Notes: generated from the letters alone by a model not told the origin. DNA of 64,000 nt from an uncultured Collinsella sp. (GCA_900546775.1 UREM01000003.1:16199-80198); one strand, 5' to 3'; shown: positions 44,029 to 53,404, counted from the stretch's first letter. Made by a program: numbers and translations.

Positions 44029-44847
44029 ATGGCTGAGATGACGCTCGAGGGTGTGGACGCTCGTCCCGAGGACTCCGCGTTTGCCCTGGGCCGCGTGCAT
44101 TCAATTGAGACGATGGGAACGGTCGATGGTCCCGGCATTCGCTTTGTGGTATTTGTCCAAGGTTGCCCCATGCGCTGCGCGTATTGTCACAATCCCGATA
44201 CCTGGTCTGTTAACGGCGGCACCATGGTGACCATCGAGCACCTCATGGACGAGTTCCAGAGTAACCATGAGTTTTACCGCAGCGGCGGAATTACGGTTTC
44301 GGGTGGCGAGCCGCTTCTGCAGCCCGAGTTTTTGGCCGACCTGTTCCGTACAATGCACAACAACCCCGATGGCCGCGTGCATACCTGCCTTGACAGCTGC
44401 GGATATGCGTTTGACCCCAACCACCCCGAGAAGTTCGATGCCGTTCTCAACGAGACCGACATGGTGCTGCTCGACATTAAGCATGCCGATCCGGTTGAGC
44501 ATAAAAAGCTGACCGGATGCGATCCTGCACGTATCCTAGCGTTTGGCGATGAGCTGGCGCGTCGCAGGATCAAGGTCGTTATCCGTCACGTGGTGGTGCC
44601 GGGCATTACCGACACGGTGGAGGAGTGCGAGGCACTCGGTCGCCTGATTGCCCCGTGGCATAACGTGGTGGGCTTGGAAATGCTGCCGTATCACACGATG
44701 GGCGTCGTCAAGTACGAGCAACTGGGCATTCCCTATAAGCTCGAGGGCGTGCCCCAGATGGATACCGCGCGCATGCCCGAGCTGCGCAACGCCGTCATGA
44801 CGGGCATGAAAAAGCGCCGTGCGGAACTCAAAAACGCCATCGGCTAG
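44029..44847 (+). CDS. pflA: Pyruvate formate-lyase activating enzyme
   Basis: A radical-SAM glycyl-radical activase with the cluster motif CPMRCAYC, followed by HNPDTW, GGITVSGGEPLLQ and the DIKH segment, all characteristic of PflA. It installs the glycyl radical on pyruvate formate-lyase in anaerobes. At 272 residues it is slightly longer than E. coli PflA (246), mainly at the N-terminus. No pflB lies in the window, so its partner is encoded elsewhere. Confidence 0.92.
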   Translation: MAEMTLEGVDARPEDSAFALGRVHSIETMGTVDGPGIRFVVFVQGCPMRCAYCHNPDTWSVNGGTMVTIEHLMDEFQSNHEFYRSGGITVSGGEPLLQPEFLADLFRTMHNNPDGRVHTCLDSCGYAFDPNHPEKFDAVLNETDMVLLDIKHADPVEHKKLTGCDPARILAFGDELARRRIKVVIRHVVVPGITDTVEECEALGRLIAPWHNVVGLEMLPYHTMGVVKYEQLGIPYKLEGVPQMDTARMPELRNAVMTGMKKRRAELKNAIG

Positions 44848-44850
44848 CAG

Positions 44851-44879
44851 CACTCATTGGGGACAGATTTAAATGAGTG
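44851..44879. repeat. GGGACAGG-like palindrome, copy 8
   Basis: CACTCATTGGGGACAG is followed by ATTTAAATGAGTG, with CACTCAT/ATGAGTG arms, four bases after the pflA stop. The core is GGGGACAGA. Confidence 0.6.
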
Positions 44880-44917
44880 CCCCCGGGCACCTAGTTGATT
44901 GCTAAAGAGCCCCGTCA

Positions 44918-44984
44918 AGTTGCGGTGGAATAGTTCTTGTGTATCGGCCTATGCCGCCCAAACAGGAACTATTTCACCGCAACT
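44918..44984. repeat. Inverted repeat with 19-bp arms
   Basis: AGTTGCGGTGGAATAGTTC faces GAACTATTTCACCGCAACT with a single mismatch, across a 29-base loop. It lies between pflA and the serine hydrolase gene; no further gene is seen up to 45142. Confidence 0.75.
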
Positions 44985-45142
44985 GCGTTTTGGGCAGAGA
45001 TGCGCAACAGAATTGTGCCATTTGGATAAATACGCCTGTGGTTTCTTTAAAGACGCCTTAAACGCCGCTGAATATCTTAGGAAAGAAACGCCTGCTCGGT
45101 ATTATGCTGCTCGTATATAAACGGTAGCAGTCAGGAGACCAC

Positions 45143-46261
45143 GTGCGAAAGGGCGCATCGCGGGACGAGTATGTGCCGCAGCATGGCAGCAGATATGGGA
45201 CAAAGGGCACGTCTTTGCGTGGCCTTGCAGACGCTCGCATCCGCGTGACGAAGATTGCCACCATTGGGATGCTAACGTTGGCGGTTATTATCCTCGGAAT
45301 TACCGCCAAAACCTACGCGTCGGAGCGGATGGCACATTCAGATGCGTCAACGGTACAGACGCAAAACAAAAAGGTCTCTGAATCTAAAGTCACTGCAAGT
45401 CAAACCCTGTCGACAGCGAGCTTCAAGACGAGGCTTTCGAAGGCGGACTTTAACGATATTCGCTCAGGCGATACCGTGCAGACCTTCTCACTGGTTGATG
45501 ACCAGATCCCCGCCCTGGAGGATGAGAGCCTCGCGGCGCTTCAAGATGCCCTTGATCAGGCCCAGGAATTGGGCGATGCGGGCGCGGTGTTTTACGATCT
45601 GTCGAGCGGCAAGGGCGTGACGTATAACGCCGATGCCGAGGTTTACGGCGCGAGTAGCTACAAGGCGCTGTATGCGCTCTATATTTGCGAGACGTTGGTC
45701 GAATCGGGGCAGGTGTCGCTCGATTGGGCTTTAGCCACGTATGGTGGTTGCAGCATGGGCTGGCAGACGGTACGCGACCTTATCGAGAATGCCGTCGTCA
45801 ACTCGGACAACGATTCGTTTATCGCGTTACGCGCGGCGTTTGACCATGATGGCTATGAGGATTGGATTGCCAACCTGGGTGTTGATAACGAAACGGCACT
45901 GGATCCGATGAGTGATTTTCCGACCTACTGCCCGCGCACCTCGGCCAAGTTGTGGTGCGAGATGAGTGAGTATTTGAGCTGTGACACCGAGACGTCGCAA
46001 TGGCTGTCGGGCCTTCTGACCTCTACGACCCGATCGTTTATTCGCGATGGCATTGCGGACGATCAGGTCTTGGTGCGCAACAAGGCGGGTTGGATCAGCG
46101 AGGACGGTTGCTATTCGACATGCGATGCCGGACTGATCGACGTCGACGGCCATAGCTATGTTATGAGCGTCATGACGTCGATGCCGTGGAGCAATCGCTC
46201 GAGCGAGGTTACGGCTGCGATTGCAAAGGCGCTCTATGATGTGCGGTCCTCGTTGGCCTAG
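45143..46261 (+). CDS. Membrane-anchored serine hydrolase of the class A beta-lactamase fold
   Basis: One membrane helix (about 38-56) anchors a Ser/Thr-rich stalk and an extracytoplasmic domain. The active-site triad of the penicillin-binding/beta-lactamase fold is recognisable: SSYK (171-174), SDN (221-223) and KAGW (314-317) in the KTG position. No clear ExxLN omega loop is seen, which argues against an efficient beta-lactamase; a peptidase, esterase or wall-modifying role is as likely. The start is a GTG with CAGGAGA upstream. Confidence 0.8.
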   Translation: MRKGASRDEYVPQHGSRYGTKGTSLRGLADARIRVTKIATIGMLTLAVIILGITAKTYASERMAHSDASTVQTQNKKVSESKVTASQTLSTASFKTRLSKADFNDIRSGDTVQTFSLVDDQIPALEDESLAALQDALDQAQELGDAGAVFYDLSSGKGVTYNADAEVYGASSYKALYALYICETLVESGQVSLDWALATYGGCSMGWQTVRDLIENAVVNSDNDSFIALRAAFDHDGYEDWIANLGVDNETALDPMSDFPTYCPRTSAKLWCEMSEYLSCDTETSQWLSGLLTSTTRSFIRDGIADDQVLVRNKAGWISEDGCYSTCDAGLIDVDGHSYVMSVMTSMPWSNRSSEVTAAIAKALYDVRSSLA

Positions 46262-46341
46262 CGACTTCGTAAAAAGTGAAAGAACCAAAATGCTGGTACC
46301 ATACCGTGGATAAGCAATTTGCACGAATTTGGGGGGATGGC

Positions 46342-47082
46342 ATGGCAACCATCGCGATCATAGGCGCACTCGAAAAAGAGGTTACGCAGATTAAAGAAGA
46401 ACTGAACGGCGCTCATGTGTCGCAAGGGGCGGGCTTGACCGTTGTAAGCGGCGAGCTTGACGGTCTGACAGTAGTCGCCACGACCGCTGGCATGGGCACC
46501 GTGAATGCCGCCGCCGCAACGCAGCATCTCATCAGCAAATACGCCCCGCGGGCAGTTGTGTTTTCGGGTATCGCGGGCGGCCTAAACCCTAAGCTCCATA
46601 TTAACGACGTGGTTATTGGCAAGTGCCTGCGCTATCTAGATACTGACACGGCACTCATTGCCGAGTCGGCGCCGGGGCTCGAGGAGTTTGTCTCGACGCC
46701 GGCGTTGGTTGATGTTGCTGCCGCCGTGCTTGCCGAGCATGGATTTGTGGATGCCTCGACGGAGGAGACTTCTGCGGAGAAGGACCCCAAGCAGTTCCTG
46801 TGTGGCACTATCGCCACGGGTGACCGCTTTGTTACGGGTGACGCCATGCGTAACGCTGCGATTGAGGCCACGAATGCCGATTGCGTCGAGATGGAGGGCG
46901 CGGCAATTGCGCACATCGCGGCCAAGAATGGTGTCGATTGCCTGGTGCTGCGCGCTATCAGCGATAATTGTGACGAGGCATATGACGCGTTTTGTGAGCG
47001 CGAGTTCGATCTGGATGAGTACGCTCGCACCGCGAGCGGCATCACGCTTGACATCGTTCGTCGTATTGCCGCCGCGCAATAG
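46342..47082 (+). CDS. mtnN: 5'-methylthioadenosine/S-adenosylhomocysteine nucleosidase
   Basis: A 246-residue nucleoside phosphorylase-fold enzyme. It begins MATIAIIGALEKEVTQIKE, has VVFSGIAGG in the substrate pocket, CVEMEGAAIAHIA as the nucleoside-binding motif and the catalytic aspartate in LRAISDNCD. It cleaves the glycosidic bond of MTA and SAH, recycling methionine and clearing an inhibitor of SAM enzymes such as the nearby PflA. About 30 residues (VDASTEETSAEKDPKQF region) are longer than in E. coli Pfs. Confidence 0.93.
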   Translation: MATIAIIGALEKEVTQIKEELNGAHVSQGAGLTVVSGELDGLTVVATTAGMGTVNAAAATQHLISKYAPRAVVFSGIAGGLNPKLHINDVVIGKCLRYLDTDTALIAESAPGLEEFVSTPALVDVAAAVLAEHGFVDASTEETSAEKDPKQFLCGTIATGDRFVTGDAMRNAAIEATNADCVEMEGAAIAHIAAKNGVDCLVLRAISDNCDEAYDAFCEREFDLDEYARTASGITLDIVRRIAAAQ

Positions 47083-47121
47083 CGCGCCCGTTTTGTAAAA
47101 ACCTACGACCAAGGAGTGTCC

Positions 47122-47712
47122 ATGGCCGATTCCATTAACTATCAGCTTGCCAAGTTCGTCGCCAGCTATGGCAAGGTTTCGCAGATTCCCGAGTCCACCT
47201 GCCCCGAGGTGAGCTTTGTCGGCCGCTCCAACGTGGGCAAGTCGTCGATTATGAACAAGCTTTTTGGCCGCAAGAACCTGGTCAAGGTTTCGAGTACGCC
47301 GGGCAAAACGAGCAACATCAACTTCTTTGAGGCCGATGACGTGCATTTTGTCGACCTGCCGGGTTACGGTTTCGCCCGTCGCTCCAAAGCTGAGCGCGAT
47401 CGCTGGGCCGAGCTTATCGGCGACTTCTTTGACTCCGAGCGCAGCTTTAACCTGGTTGTATCACTGGTTGACATTCGTCACGACCCCAGCAAGCTCGATC
47501 ATGACATGATCGACTACCTGCAAGGCAACGAGTTCAACTTTATCGTCTGCCTCACCAAAGCCGACAAGCTCAGCCGCACCCAGCAGGCCCGCCAGTCAGC
47601 AGCCATCAAAAAGCAGCTCAACGTCCCGGCCGAGAATGTAATCATCACGAGCTCCCAGACCGGCACCGGCATCGATGAACTCAAGCGCCGCATCGCCGAG
47701 GCCTGCCTCTAG
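47122..47712 (+). CDS. engB: Ribosome biogenesis GTP-binding protein EngB/YsxC
   Basis: A 196-residue single-domain GTPase with G1 GRSNVGKSS, G3 DLPGYGFA and G4 TKADKLS, as in YsxC/YihA, which assists large-subunit assembly. AAGGAGTG sets the ATG at 47122; the GTG six bases earlier is part of that site. It follows mtnN after 39 bases, so the two may be co-transcribed. A giant palindrome ends this block against thrB. Confidence 0.95.
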   Translation: MADSINYQLAKFVASYGKVSQIPESTCPEVSFVGRSNVGKSSIMNKLFGRKNLVKVSSTPGKTSNINFFEADDVHFVDLPGYGFARRSKAERDRWAELIGDFFDSERSFNLVVSLVDIRHDPSKLDHDMIDYLQGNEFNFIVCLTKADKLSRTQQARQSAAIKKQLNVPAENVIITSSQTGTGIDELKRRIAEACL

Positions 47713-47790
47713 TAAGGGTCCCATCCCAGTAAGGGCCCCCACCAATAAAAAGCCAAACCATCAGCCCGGCGCCCCTTCAAAGCGTGGGTC

Positions 47791-47977
47791 CCTGTAGACA
47801 TCCTCAGCAAGGTAGGCGCAGGGACGGTCGGGATGTTCCCTCAAAATCATTCCGCAGCGCGAAGGCCCCTTGTCCGTCGCTCCGTAGGAGCAGGACAAGG
47901 GGCCTTCATGCGCGAGGACGATTTTGAGGGAACATCCCGACCGTCCCGGACAGGTATATGAGGAGGATGTCTACAGG
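47791..47977. repeat. 187-bp giant bulged palindrome overlapping the thrB stop codon
   Basis: Outermost arms CCTGTAGACATCCTC/GAGGATGTCTACAGG are perfect, then CGGTCGGGATGTTCCCTC with its complement, then inner GAAGGCCCCTTGTCC with its complement. The unpaired internal loop reads ATTCCGCAGCG against GCGCGAGGACG, as in 42585 and 53275. The right arm contains the last codons and stop of thrB. Confidence 0.88.
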
Positions 47978-48852
47978 TACTCGATTTGAGCGCCTTCCGT
48001 GTCGCACGTTAAAATATGCGTCTCACACTTAGGGAACTGCTCGCGCAGCTTGACCTGTAGGAACTTTGCCACGATGGTGTCGTCGGTCACAGCCATGAGG
48101 GTCGAGCCCGAACCGCTGATCCAGATGGTCTTGGCGCCGCCGTTAAGGCAGGTGTCGCGCACGGCGTTGTAATCGGGAATCAGGCGGCGGCGATAGGGCT
48201 CCTGGATGCGGTCGTCGTTGGCGGCGGCAATCAGGTCAAGGTTGCCGGTCTCCAGGCCGCGCGTCATGCCGGCGATGCGGCCCATTTGCCATACGGCGGT
48301 GGAGAGTGGAATCTCCTGCGGCACGACCTTGCGCGCCTCACTCGTATGCACCTCGTAGGGCGGAATCACGGTAATAAAACGCAAGCGATCGCTCACCTCG
48401 TAGCGCAGACACTGGGGGAGCGAATCAGTCGGCGTAAAGGAGCAAACGGCACCACCCAGGATGGCAGGGGCGACGTTATCGGGATGGCCCTCGACCTCGG
48501 TGGCAATGCGGACGAGCTCGGCACGGTCGACGGTGTGGCCCGTCAGCGCGGCGGCGGCCATAATGCCGGCGACGACGCAGGTGGAGCTGGAGCCCAGGCC
48601 GCGAGCGACGGGCACATCGGTTTGAATGTCGATGGCAACGGGAAAAGCCGGCTCGCCCCATGCGGCCAGCGCATCCACAAAGCTCACGTAGACTAGGTTG
48701 TTCTCGTTTTGGAACTCCTCGGGGCAACCCGTGATGGTGAGCTTGTCGGCGCGCTCAAAGGTGAAGTGCGAGTAGAGGCTGACGGCCATGCCGAGGGTGT
48801 CGTAGCCGATGCCTAGGTTTGCGCTGGTGGCGGGGACGGTGATCTTGATCAT
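47971..48852 (-). CDS. thrB: Homoserine kinase
   Basis: A 293-residue GHMP kinase with the P-loop-like PVARGLGSSS motif, the N-terminal VPATSANLGIGYDTLGMA and the C-terminal GSGSTLMAV. It phosphorylates homoserine on the way to threonine. The last two codons and the stop lie inside the outer arm of the giant palindrome. It is downstream of thrC on the same strand, separated by a terminator and a palindrome, so thrB probably has its own promoter. Confidence 0.95.
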   Translation of the reverse strand: MIKITVPATSANLGIGYDTLGMAVSLYSHFTFERADKLTITGCPEEFQNENNLVYVSFVDALAAWGEPAFPVAIDIQTDVPVARGLGSSSTCVVAGIMAAAALTGHTVDRAELVRIATEVEGHPDNVAPAILGGAVCSFTPTDSLPQCLRYEVSDRLRFITVIPPYEVHTSEARKVVPQEIPLSTAVWQMGRIAGMTRGLETGNLDLIAAANDDRIQEPYRRRLIPDYNAVRDTCLNGGAKTIWISGSGSTLMAVTDDTIVAKFLQVKLREQFPKCETHILTCDTEGAQIEYL

Positions 48853-48867
48853 GGGAATCTCCTGGGC

Positions 48868-48973
48868 GGTCTGCCTGTTTAGTTCGCTGCTCGGGCAGTC
48901 CTGGCTCGCTCGGAAAGCACATTAAGTGCTTTCCGGCTCGTGCGGAACTCGCGACGAACTAAACAGGCAGACC
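48868..48973. repeat. 106-bp giant bulged palindrome between thrB and thrC
   Basis: The perfect outer stem GGTCTGCCTGTTTAGTTCG and a short inner stem CGGAAAGCAC/GTGCTTTCCG are separated by an unpaired loop. One loop strand, CGGCTCGTGCGGAACTCGCG, is the exact complement of a loop strand in 40206; the other, GCTGCTCGGGCAGTCC, is nearly so. Confidence 0.88.
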
Positions 48974-49021
48974 CGCATGTCAGTTCGTCATCATCCCGGT
49001 GGGTTTCTGATAAAAGAAGGT

Positions 49022-49041
49022 GCGCCGGCTTTCGCCGGCGC
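49022..49041 (-). terminator. Terminator of thrC
   Basis: GCGCCGGC pairs perfectly with GCCGGCGC around TTTC, followed on the minus strand by ACCTTCTTTTATC. Confidence 0.8.
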
Positions 49042-49053
49042 TTAATAAGGGGT

Positions 49054-50571
49054 TTAGTTGGCGTTCATTCGTTTTGCTGCAGACTCGACGTAGCTTGCCA
49101 TCTCATCGACGTCGCAGACGTCTTCAAAGCGGACGGGCTTGGACTCGAGTTCGGCGAGCTGGGTCGGGGCGACCGTGTTGGTGGCCTGCTCGAGCACACG
49201 CATGGCCTCAAAGTCGTCCTCGGGAACGTTAAGGCCCAGGGCATCGCAGCAGGCGCGCGGGAACTTGTAGGGGCTGGCGGTCGAAAGCAGCGCGCGGGCC
49301 TTAGCGCCCTCGGCGGGGGCGACCTGCTCAAAGACGTGATAGCCGCAAGCGGTGTGAGGGTCGATCACGTAGCCGTTTGCGTCCCAGCAGCTCTTGATGG
49401 CAGCGCGGACCTCGTCCTCGCTGGCCCAGCCGCAGCCAAACACGCTCTGGATCTTGGCCAGCAGCTCGGCGGGCACCTCGTAGCGACCCGTCTGTGCCAG
49501 CTGCTCCATAAGGCCGGCTACGAGCTCGCAGTCGCCGTCGGATAAGAAGTAGAGCATGCGCTCCAGATTGGAGCTAATGAGAATGTCCATCGACGGCGAG
49601 ATAGTCGTGAAGAACGGACGGTTGCGGTCGTAGACGCCGGTGGTCAGGAAGTCGGCCAGCACGTTGTTCTTGTCGCTCGCGACGATGAGCTTGGCGACGG
49701 GCAGACCCATGCGCTTGGCGTAGTAGCCGGCCAGGATATCGCCAAAGTTGCCAGTCGGCACGCAGAACTCAACGGCGTCGCCGGCCACAATGGCGCTGGC
49801 GCGCAGCAGCTGCGCATAGGCGGCAAAGTAGTAGACGACCTGCGGTACCAGACGGCCGACATTGATGGAGTTGGCACTCGAAAGCACGGTGCCAGCGGCC
49901 TCCAGGCGCTCGGCAAGCTCCTTATCGGCAAATATGCGCTTGACGGCGCTCTGGGCGTCGTCAAAGTTGCCGCGGATGCCGCAGACAGCGACGTTGTCGC
50001 CCTCCTGCGTGGACATCTGCAGGTTCTGGACGCGGCTGACCTTGCCCTCGGGATAAAAGACAGTGATGCCCGTGCCCGGGGCGTCGGCAAAGCCGGCAAG
50101 TGCTGCCTTGCCCGTGTCGCCCGACGTGGCGGTGACGATCATGATGCGCTCGGCGCCGCCGTCCTTGGCGGAAGTGCGGGCCATGAGGCGGGGAAGCATC
50201 TGCAGGGCGACGTCCTTAAAGGCGCTTGTGGGGCCGCCAAAGAGTTCCATCACATAGGTCTGAGGGGCATCGGCGCCCGGTGCGGCGTCGAGTTTGACGA
50301 GCGGCGTGACCTCTTCGCTCGCAAACGTGCTGCGGTAAGCCTCGTCGACACACGCCGAAATTTCTTCGGCCGTGTAATCATTCAGTAACATTCCCAACAC
50401 ATCTTGAGCGATTTCAAAGTACGATTTATCTGCAAGCGAGCTGATATCGAGTTGCTGGGTGCCCAGCTCGTCCGAGACAAACAAACCCCCGTCGGGAGCG
50501 ATGCCGGTACGGATTGCCACCTTACTTGAGCACGATAAAGTGCGTCCTCGTGTACTATGATAAGTTCCCAT
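49054..50571 (-). CDS. thrC: Threonine synthase
   Basis: A 505-residue PLP enzyme converting O-phosphohomoserine to threonine. The cofactor lysine is in GGPTSAFKDVALQ (K119), and TATSGDTGKAAL is the phosphate-binding loop. The length places it in the longer ThrC class (as in E. coli and yeast). GAGGAG sets the ATG at 50571. It is divergent from lysC, with the two starts 103 bases apart, so both promoters share that short region. Confidence 0.95.
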   Translation of the reverse strand: MGTYHSTRGRTLSCSSKVAIRTGIAPDGGLFVSDELGTQQLDISSLADKSYFEIAQDVLGMLLNDYTAEEISACVDEAYRSTFASEEVTPLVKLDAAPGADAPQTYVMELFGGPTSAFKDVALQMLPRLMARTSAKDGGAERIMIVTATSGDTGKAALAGFADAPGTGITVFYPEGKVSRVQNLQMSTQEGDNVAVCGIRGNFDDAQSAVKRIFADKELAERLEAAGTVLSSANSINVGRLVPQVVYYFAAYAQLLRASAIVAGDAVEFCVPTGNFGDILAGYYAKRMGLPVAKLIVASDKNNVLADFLTTGVYDRNRPFFTTISPSMDILISSNLERMLYFLSDGDCELVAGLMEQLAQTGRYEVPAELLAKIQSVFGCGWASEDEVRAAIKSCWDANGYVIDPHTACGYHVFEQVAPAEGAKARALLSTASPYKFPRACCDALGLNVPEDDFEAMRVLEQATNTVAPTQLAELESKPVRFEDVCDVDEMASYVESAAKRMNAN

Positions 50572-50674
50572 ATAACACTGCTCCTCGGATGCCTTGGTCC
50601 CAATCGGTGAAACCATGGTATCAGAGTGCGCAAAACAGGTTTGCAGAGGCTTTTAGAAAGGTAACCTCAAGCCC

Positions 50675-52063
50675 ATGATTAAGATTGCCAAGTTTGGCGG
50701 CTCGTCGGTCGCCGACGCCGAACACTTTAAGAAGATCAAGGCCATTGTCGATGCCGACCCGGCCCGCCGTTTTGTGGTGGTTTCTGCCTGCGGTCGCCGC
50801 TTTAAGGGCGATACCAAGGTGACCGACCTGCTCTACTTGGTTAACGCACACGTTAAGTACCACGTGTCGTGCGAGGAGCTGCTCGAGGACATTGGCCAGC
50901 GCTATTTTGATATCGCTGACGAGCTGGAGCTCACCTATCCCATCCGCGAGGAGTTCGCGGCCTTTGCCGAGCGCGCCCGTTCCGGTGGCTACTCCACCGA
51001 GGAACTCGTGAGCCGCGGCGAGTACTTTACCGCCCGTCTGATGGCCGAGTACCTGGGCCTGCCGTTCCTGGATGCCGCGACGGTCGTGGCGTTCCATCAT
51101 GACGGTACGCTCAGCATGAACCGCACCGCCGAGCTGGTGCAGGAGTACGGCCAGCAGGGCGGCTTTGTTATGCCCGGTTTCTACGGCGCGACGCGTGAGG
51201 GGCAGATCAAGCTGCTCGACCGTGGTGGCGGCGATATTTCCGGCTCGATTCTGGCCAAGTGCCTTGGTGCCGACCTGTACGAGAACTGGACCGACGTCTC
51301 GGGCTTCTATTCTGCCGATCCTCGCATTGTGCCCGAGGCTCAGCCCATCGCCCGCGTTACCTACGAGGAGCTGCGCGAGCTTTCGTACATGGGCGCGAGC
51401 GTCCTGCACGAGGAGGCCGTGTTCCCCGTGCGCGAGGCCGGTATTCCGCTAGTCATCAAGAACACCAACGCGCCGCAGGACCCTGGCACCATCATTAGCG
51501 AGACGGCCGACGAGGGCGAGGCGGAACCCATCATTACCGGCGTGACCGGCAAGCGCGGCTTTGTCGCCATCAACGTTGCCCGCGACCGCACCAAGCCCCG
51601 CGTCGGCTTTATGCGCCGTGCGCTTTCGGTCTTCGAGCGCTATGACGTTTCCGTCGAGCACATGCCCACCGGTGTCGACCGCTTTGGCGCCGTGGTGCAG
51701 GAGCAGGACGTTCACGATTCGCTGTACTCGCTCGTGGGCGACATTCAGCAGGAGGTCGAGCCGCTCGAGATCGAGGTTGTCGAGGGTCTGGCACTTATCG
51801 CGACCGTCGGCCGTAACCTGCGCGGCCGCGCCGGTATCTCGGGCCACCTGTTTGGCATGCTTGGCCAGGCTGGCGTGAGCGTGCGTATGATTTCGCAGAG
51901 CTGTGACGAGATCAACATCATCATCGGTGTCGAGGAGAAGGACTTCGATCTGGCGATTCAGACCATTTACCGCGCCTTCTCCGACGAGAACGGCATTGTG
52001 AAGGTCTCCGACCTGGAGGCTCCCGTGCCGGTCGATCCCGCTCCGGCCGCGCTCCACAAGTAG
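50675..52063 (+). CDS. lysC: Aspartate kinase
   Basis: A 462-residue monofunctional aspartokinase. The kinase domain opens with KFGGSSVADAEHFKK and contains RGGGDISGSI and WTDVSGFYSADPRIV; two ACT domains at about 300-460 provide amino-acid feedback. It makes aspartyl phosphate for lysine, threonine and methionine. There is no internal second start of the alpha/beta type apparent. It is followed by asd after a hairpin. Confidence 0.95.
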   Translation: MIKIAKFGGSSVADAEHFKKIKAIVDADPARRFVVVSACGRRFKGDTKVTDLLYLVNAHVKYHVSCEELLEDIGQRYFDIADELELTYPIREEFAAFAERARSGGYSTEELVSRGEYFTARLMAEYLGLPFLDAATVVAFHHDGTLSMNRTAELVQEYGQQGGFVMPGFYGATREGQIKLLDRGGGDISGSILAKCLGADLYENWTDVSGFYSADPRIVPEAQPIARVTYEELRELSYMGASVLHEEAVFPVREAGIPLVIKNTNAPQDPGTIISETADEGEAEPIITGVTGKRGFVAINVARDRTKPRVGFMRRALSVFERYDVSVEHMPTGVDRFGAVVQEQDVHDSLYSLVGDIQQEVEPLEIEVVEGLALIATVGRNLRGRAGISGHLFGMLGQAGVSVRMISQSCDEINIIIGVEEKDFDLAIQTIYRAFSDENGIVKVSDLEAPVPVDPAPAALHK

Positions 52064-52137
52064 CTGCTATCCCAGTAGATTTTTGGGACTTGCTTCAAAA
52101 ACTACGGCGGGGCGTTTCGTTTCGGTTTCGTTTCGAC

Positions 52138-52159
52138 GGGGCGGGTTTCGTGCCCGCCC
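52138..52159 (+). terminator. Hairpin between lysC and asd
   Basis: GGGGCGGG faces CCCGCCC around TTTCGTG, followed by TGTTCTTGTA. It may only attenuate, since asd needs the same supply. Confidence 0.6.
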
Positions 52160-52236
52160 TGTTCTTGTATACACTGGCAACAATAATCGGCCTGCTCGGC
52201 GTGCGGGCAAAAGCCACAGCCTTTAAAGGGGGAAGC

Positions 52237-53262
52237 ATGAAACAGTACACGGTTGCTATTTTGGGCGCGACGGGAGCCGTGGGCACCCAGATGCTTGAGT
52301 GCCTCAACGAGCAGGAGTTTCCGGTCGGCAAGCTCAAGCTGCTAGCGAGCGCGCGCTCTGCGGGCAAGACCGTCGAGTTCCGCGGCGAGCAGGTTGTGAT
52401 TGAGGAGGCTTGCCCCGAGGCCTTTGAGGGCTGCGACATCGTGCTCGGCGCCGCCGGCGACGATATTGCGAAGGAGCTACTGCCCGAGGCCGTCAAGCGC
52501 GGCGCCGTCGTGGTCGACAACAGCCACGCCTTCCGCATGGATCCCGAGGTGCCGCTGGTCGTGCCCGAGATCAATGCCGACGACATCAAGTGGCATCACG
52601 GCCTTATCGCCAATCCCAACTGCGCGACCATCATCGGCCTGGTTCCCACGTGGCCGCTGCACCAGCTTGCTGGCGTGAAGCGTATGATCGTGTCCACGTA
52701 TCAGGCAGCTTCGGGCGCTGGCGCTCCCGGTATGGCCGAGCTCGAGGCTCAGCTTGCCGCCCTGGGCCGTGGCGAGGAGATTCCCGAGCCGCGCGCGTTT
52801 GCCGCCCAGCTGGCGAGCAACCTGATTCCGCAGATCGGCGGTGTCAAGGAGGAGGGCTTTACCTCCGAGGAGATGAAGTTGCAGAACGAGGGCCGCAAGA
52901 TCATGCACCTGCCCGAGCTGCGCGTGAACTGCACCTGCGTGCGCGTGCCCGTGCTGCGCTCGCACTCCGAGAGCGTTACGCTCGAGTTTGAGCGCGACAT
53001 CACGGTGGAAGAGGCCCGTGCTGCGCTGGCTGCCGCTCCGGGAGTGAAACTGGTTGACGACATGAGCGCCGAGGATGCACACGACCGCTTCCCCATGCCG
53101 ATGGACACCTCCGACCAGGATTTGATTTGGGTCGGCCGTGTGCGTCGCGACATCTCGAACCCCGAGGCCGCGCGCGGCATCACCTTCTGGTGCTGCGGCG
53201 ACCAAATCCGTAAGGGCGCGGCAACCAACGCCGTCCAGATCGCTAAGCTGCTCTGCGAGTAG
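52237..53262 (+). CDS. asd: Aspartate-semialdehyde dehydrogenase
   Basis: A 341-residue enzyme with an N-terminal NADP fingerprint GATGAVGTQMLECL, the active-site cysteine in NPNCATIIGLVP, and the YQAASGAGAPGMAEL segment. It reduces aspartyl phosphate to the semialdehyde, the step after lysC. AAAGGGGGAAG sets the ATG at 52237; the frame upstream reads through the lysC hairpin and is not coding. A giant palindrome follows the stop. Confidence 0.95.
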   Translation: MKQYTVAILGATGAVGTQMLECLNEQEFPVGKLKLLASARSAGKTVEFRGEQVVIEEACPEAFEGCDIVLGAAGDDIAKELLPEAVKRGAVVVDNSHAFRMDPEVPLVVPEINADDIKWHHGLIANPNCATIIGLVPTWPLHQLAGVKRMIVSTYQAASGAGAPGMAELEAQLAALGRGEEIPEPRAFAAQLASNLIPQIGGVKEEGFTSEEMKLQNEGRKIMHLPELRVNCTCVRVPVLRSHSESVTLEFERDITVEEARAALAAAPGVKLVDDMSAEDAHDRFPMPMDTSDQDLIWVGRVRRDISNPEAARGITFWCCGDQIRKGAATNAVQIAKLLCE

Positions 53263-53274
53263 TGCGACCTGTCC

Positions 53275-53404
53275 GGCGGGGTCCGGGCTTAGTTTTCAGA
53301 ACGTCCTCGACCATGTGTGGCGCCTTGTCCTGCTCCTTCGGAGCCGCGGACAAGGCGCCACACTGGTCTGCGGAGTGTTCTGAAAACTAAGCCCGGCCCC
53401 CGCC
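53275..53404. repeat. 130-bp giant bulged palindrome after asd
   Basis: The outer stem (GGCGGGG, then CCGGGCTTAGTTTTCAGAAC) has one mismatch over 28 pairs. The perfect inner stem TGTGGCGCCTTGTCC is separated from it by an unpaired loop GTCCTCGACCATG against TGGTCTGCGGAGTG, matching that at 42585. Confidence 0.88.
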
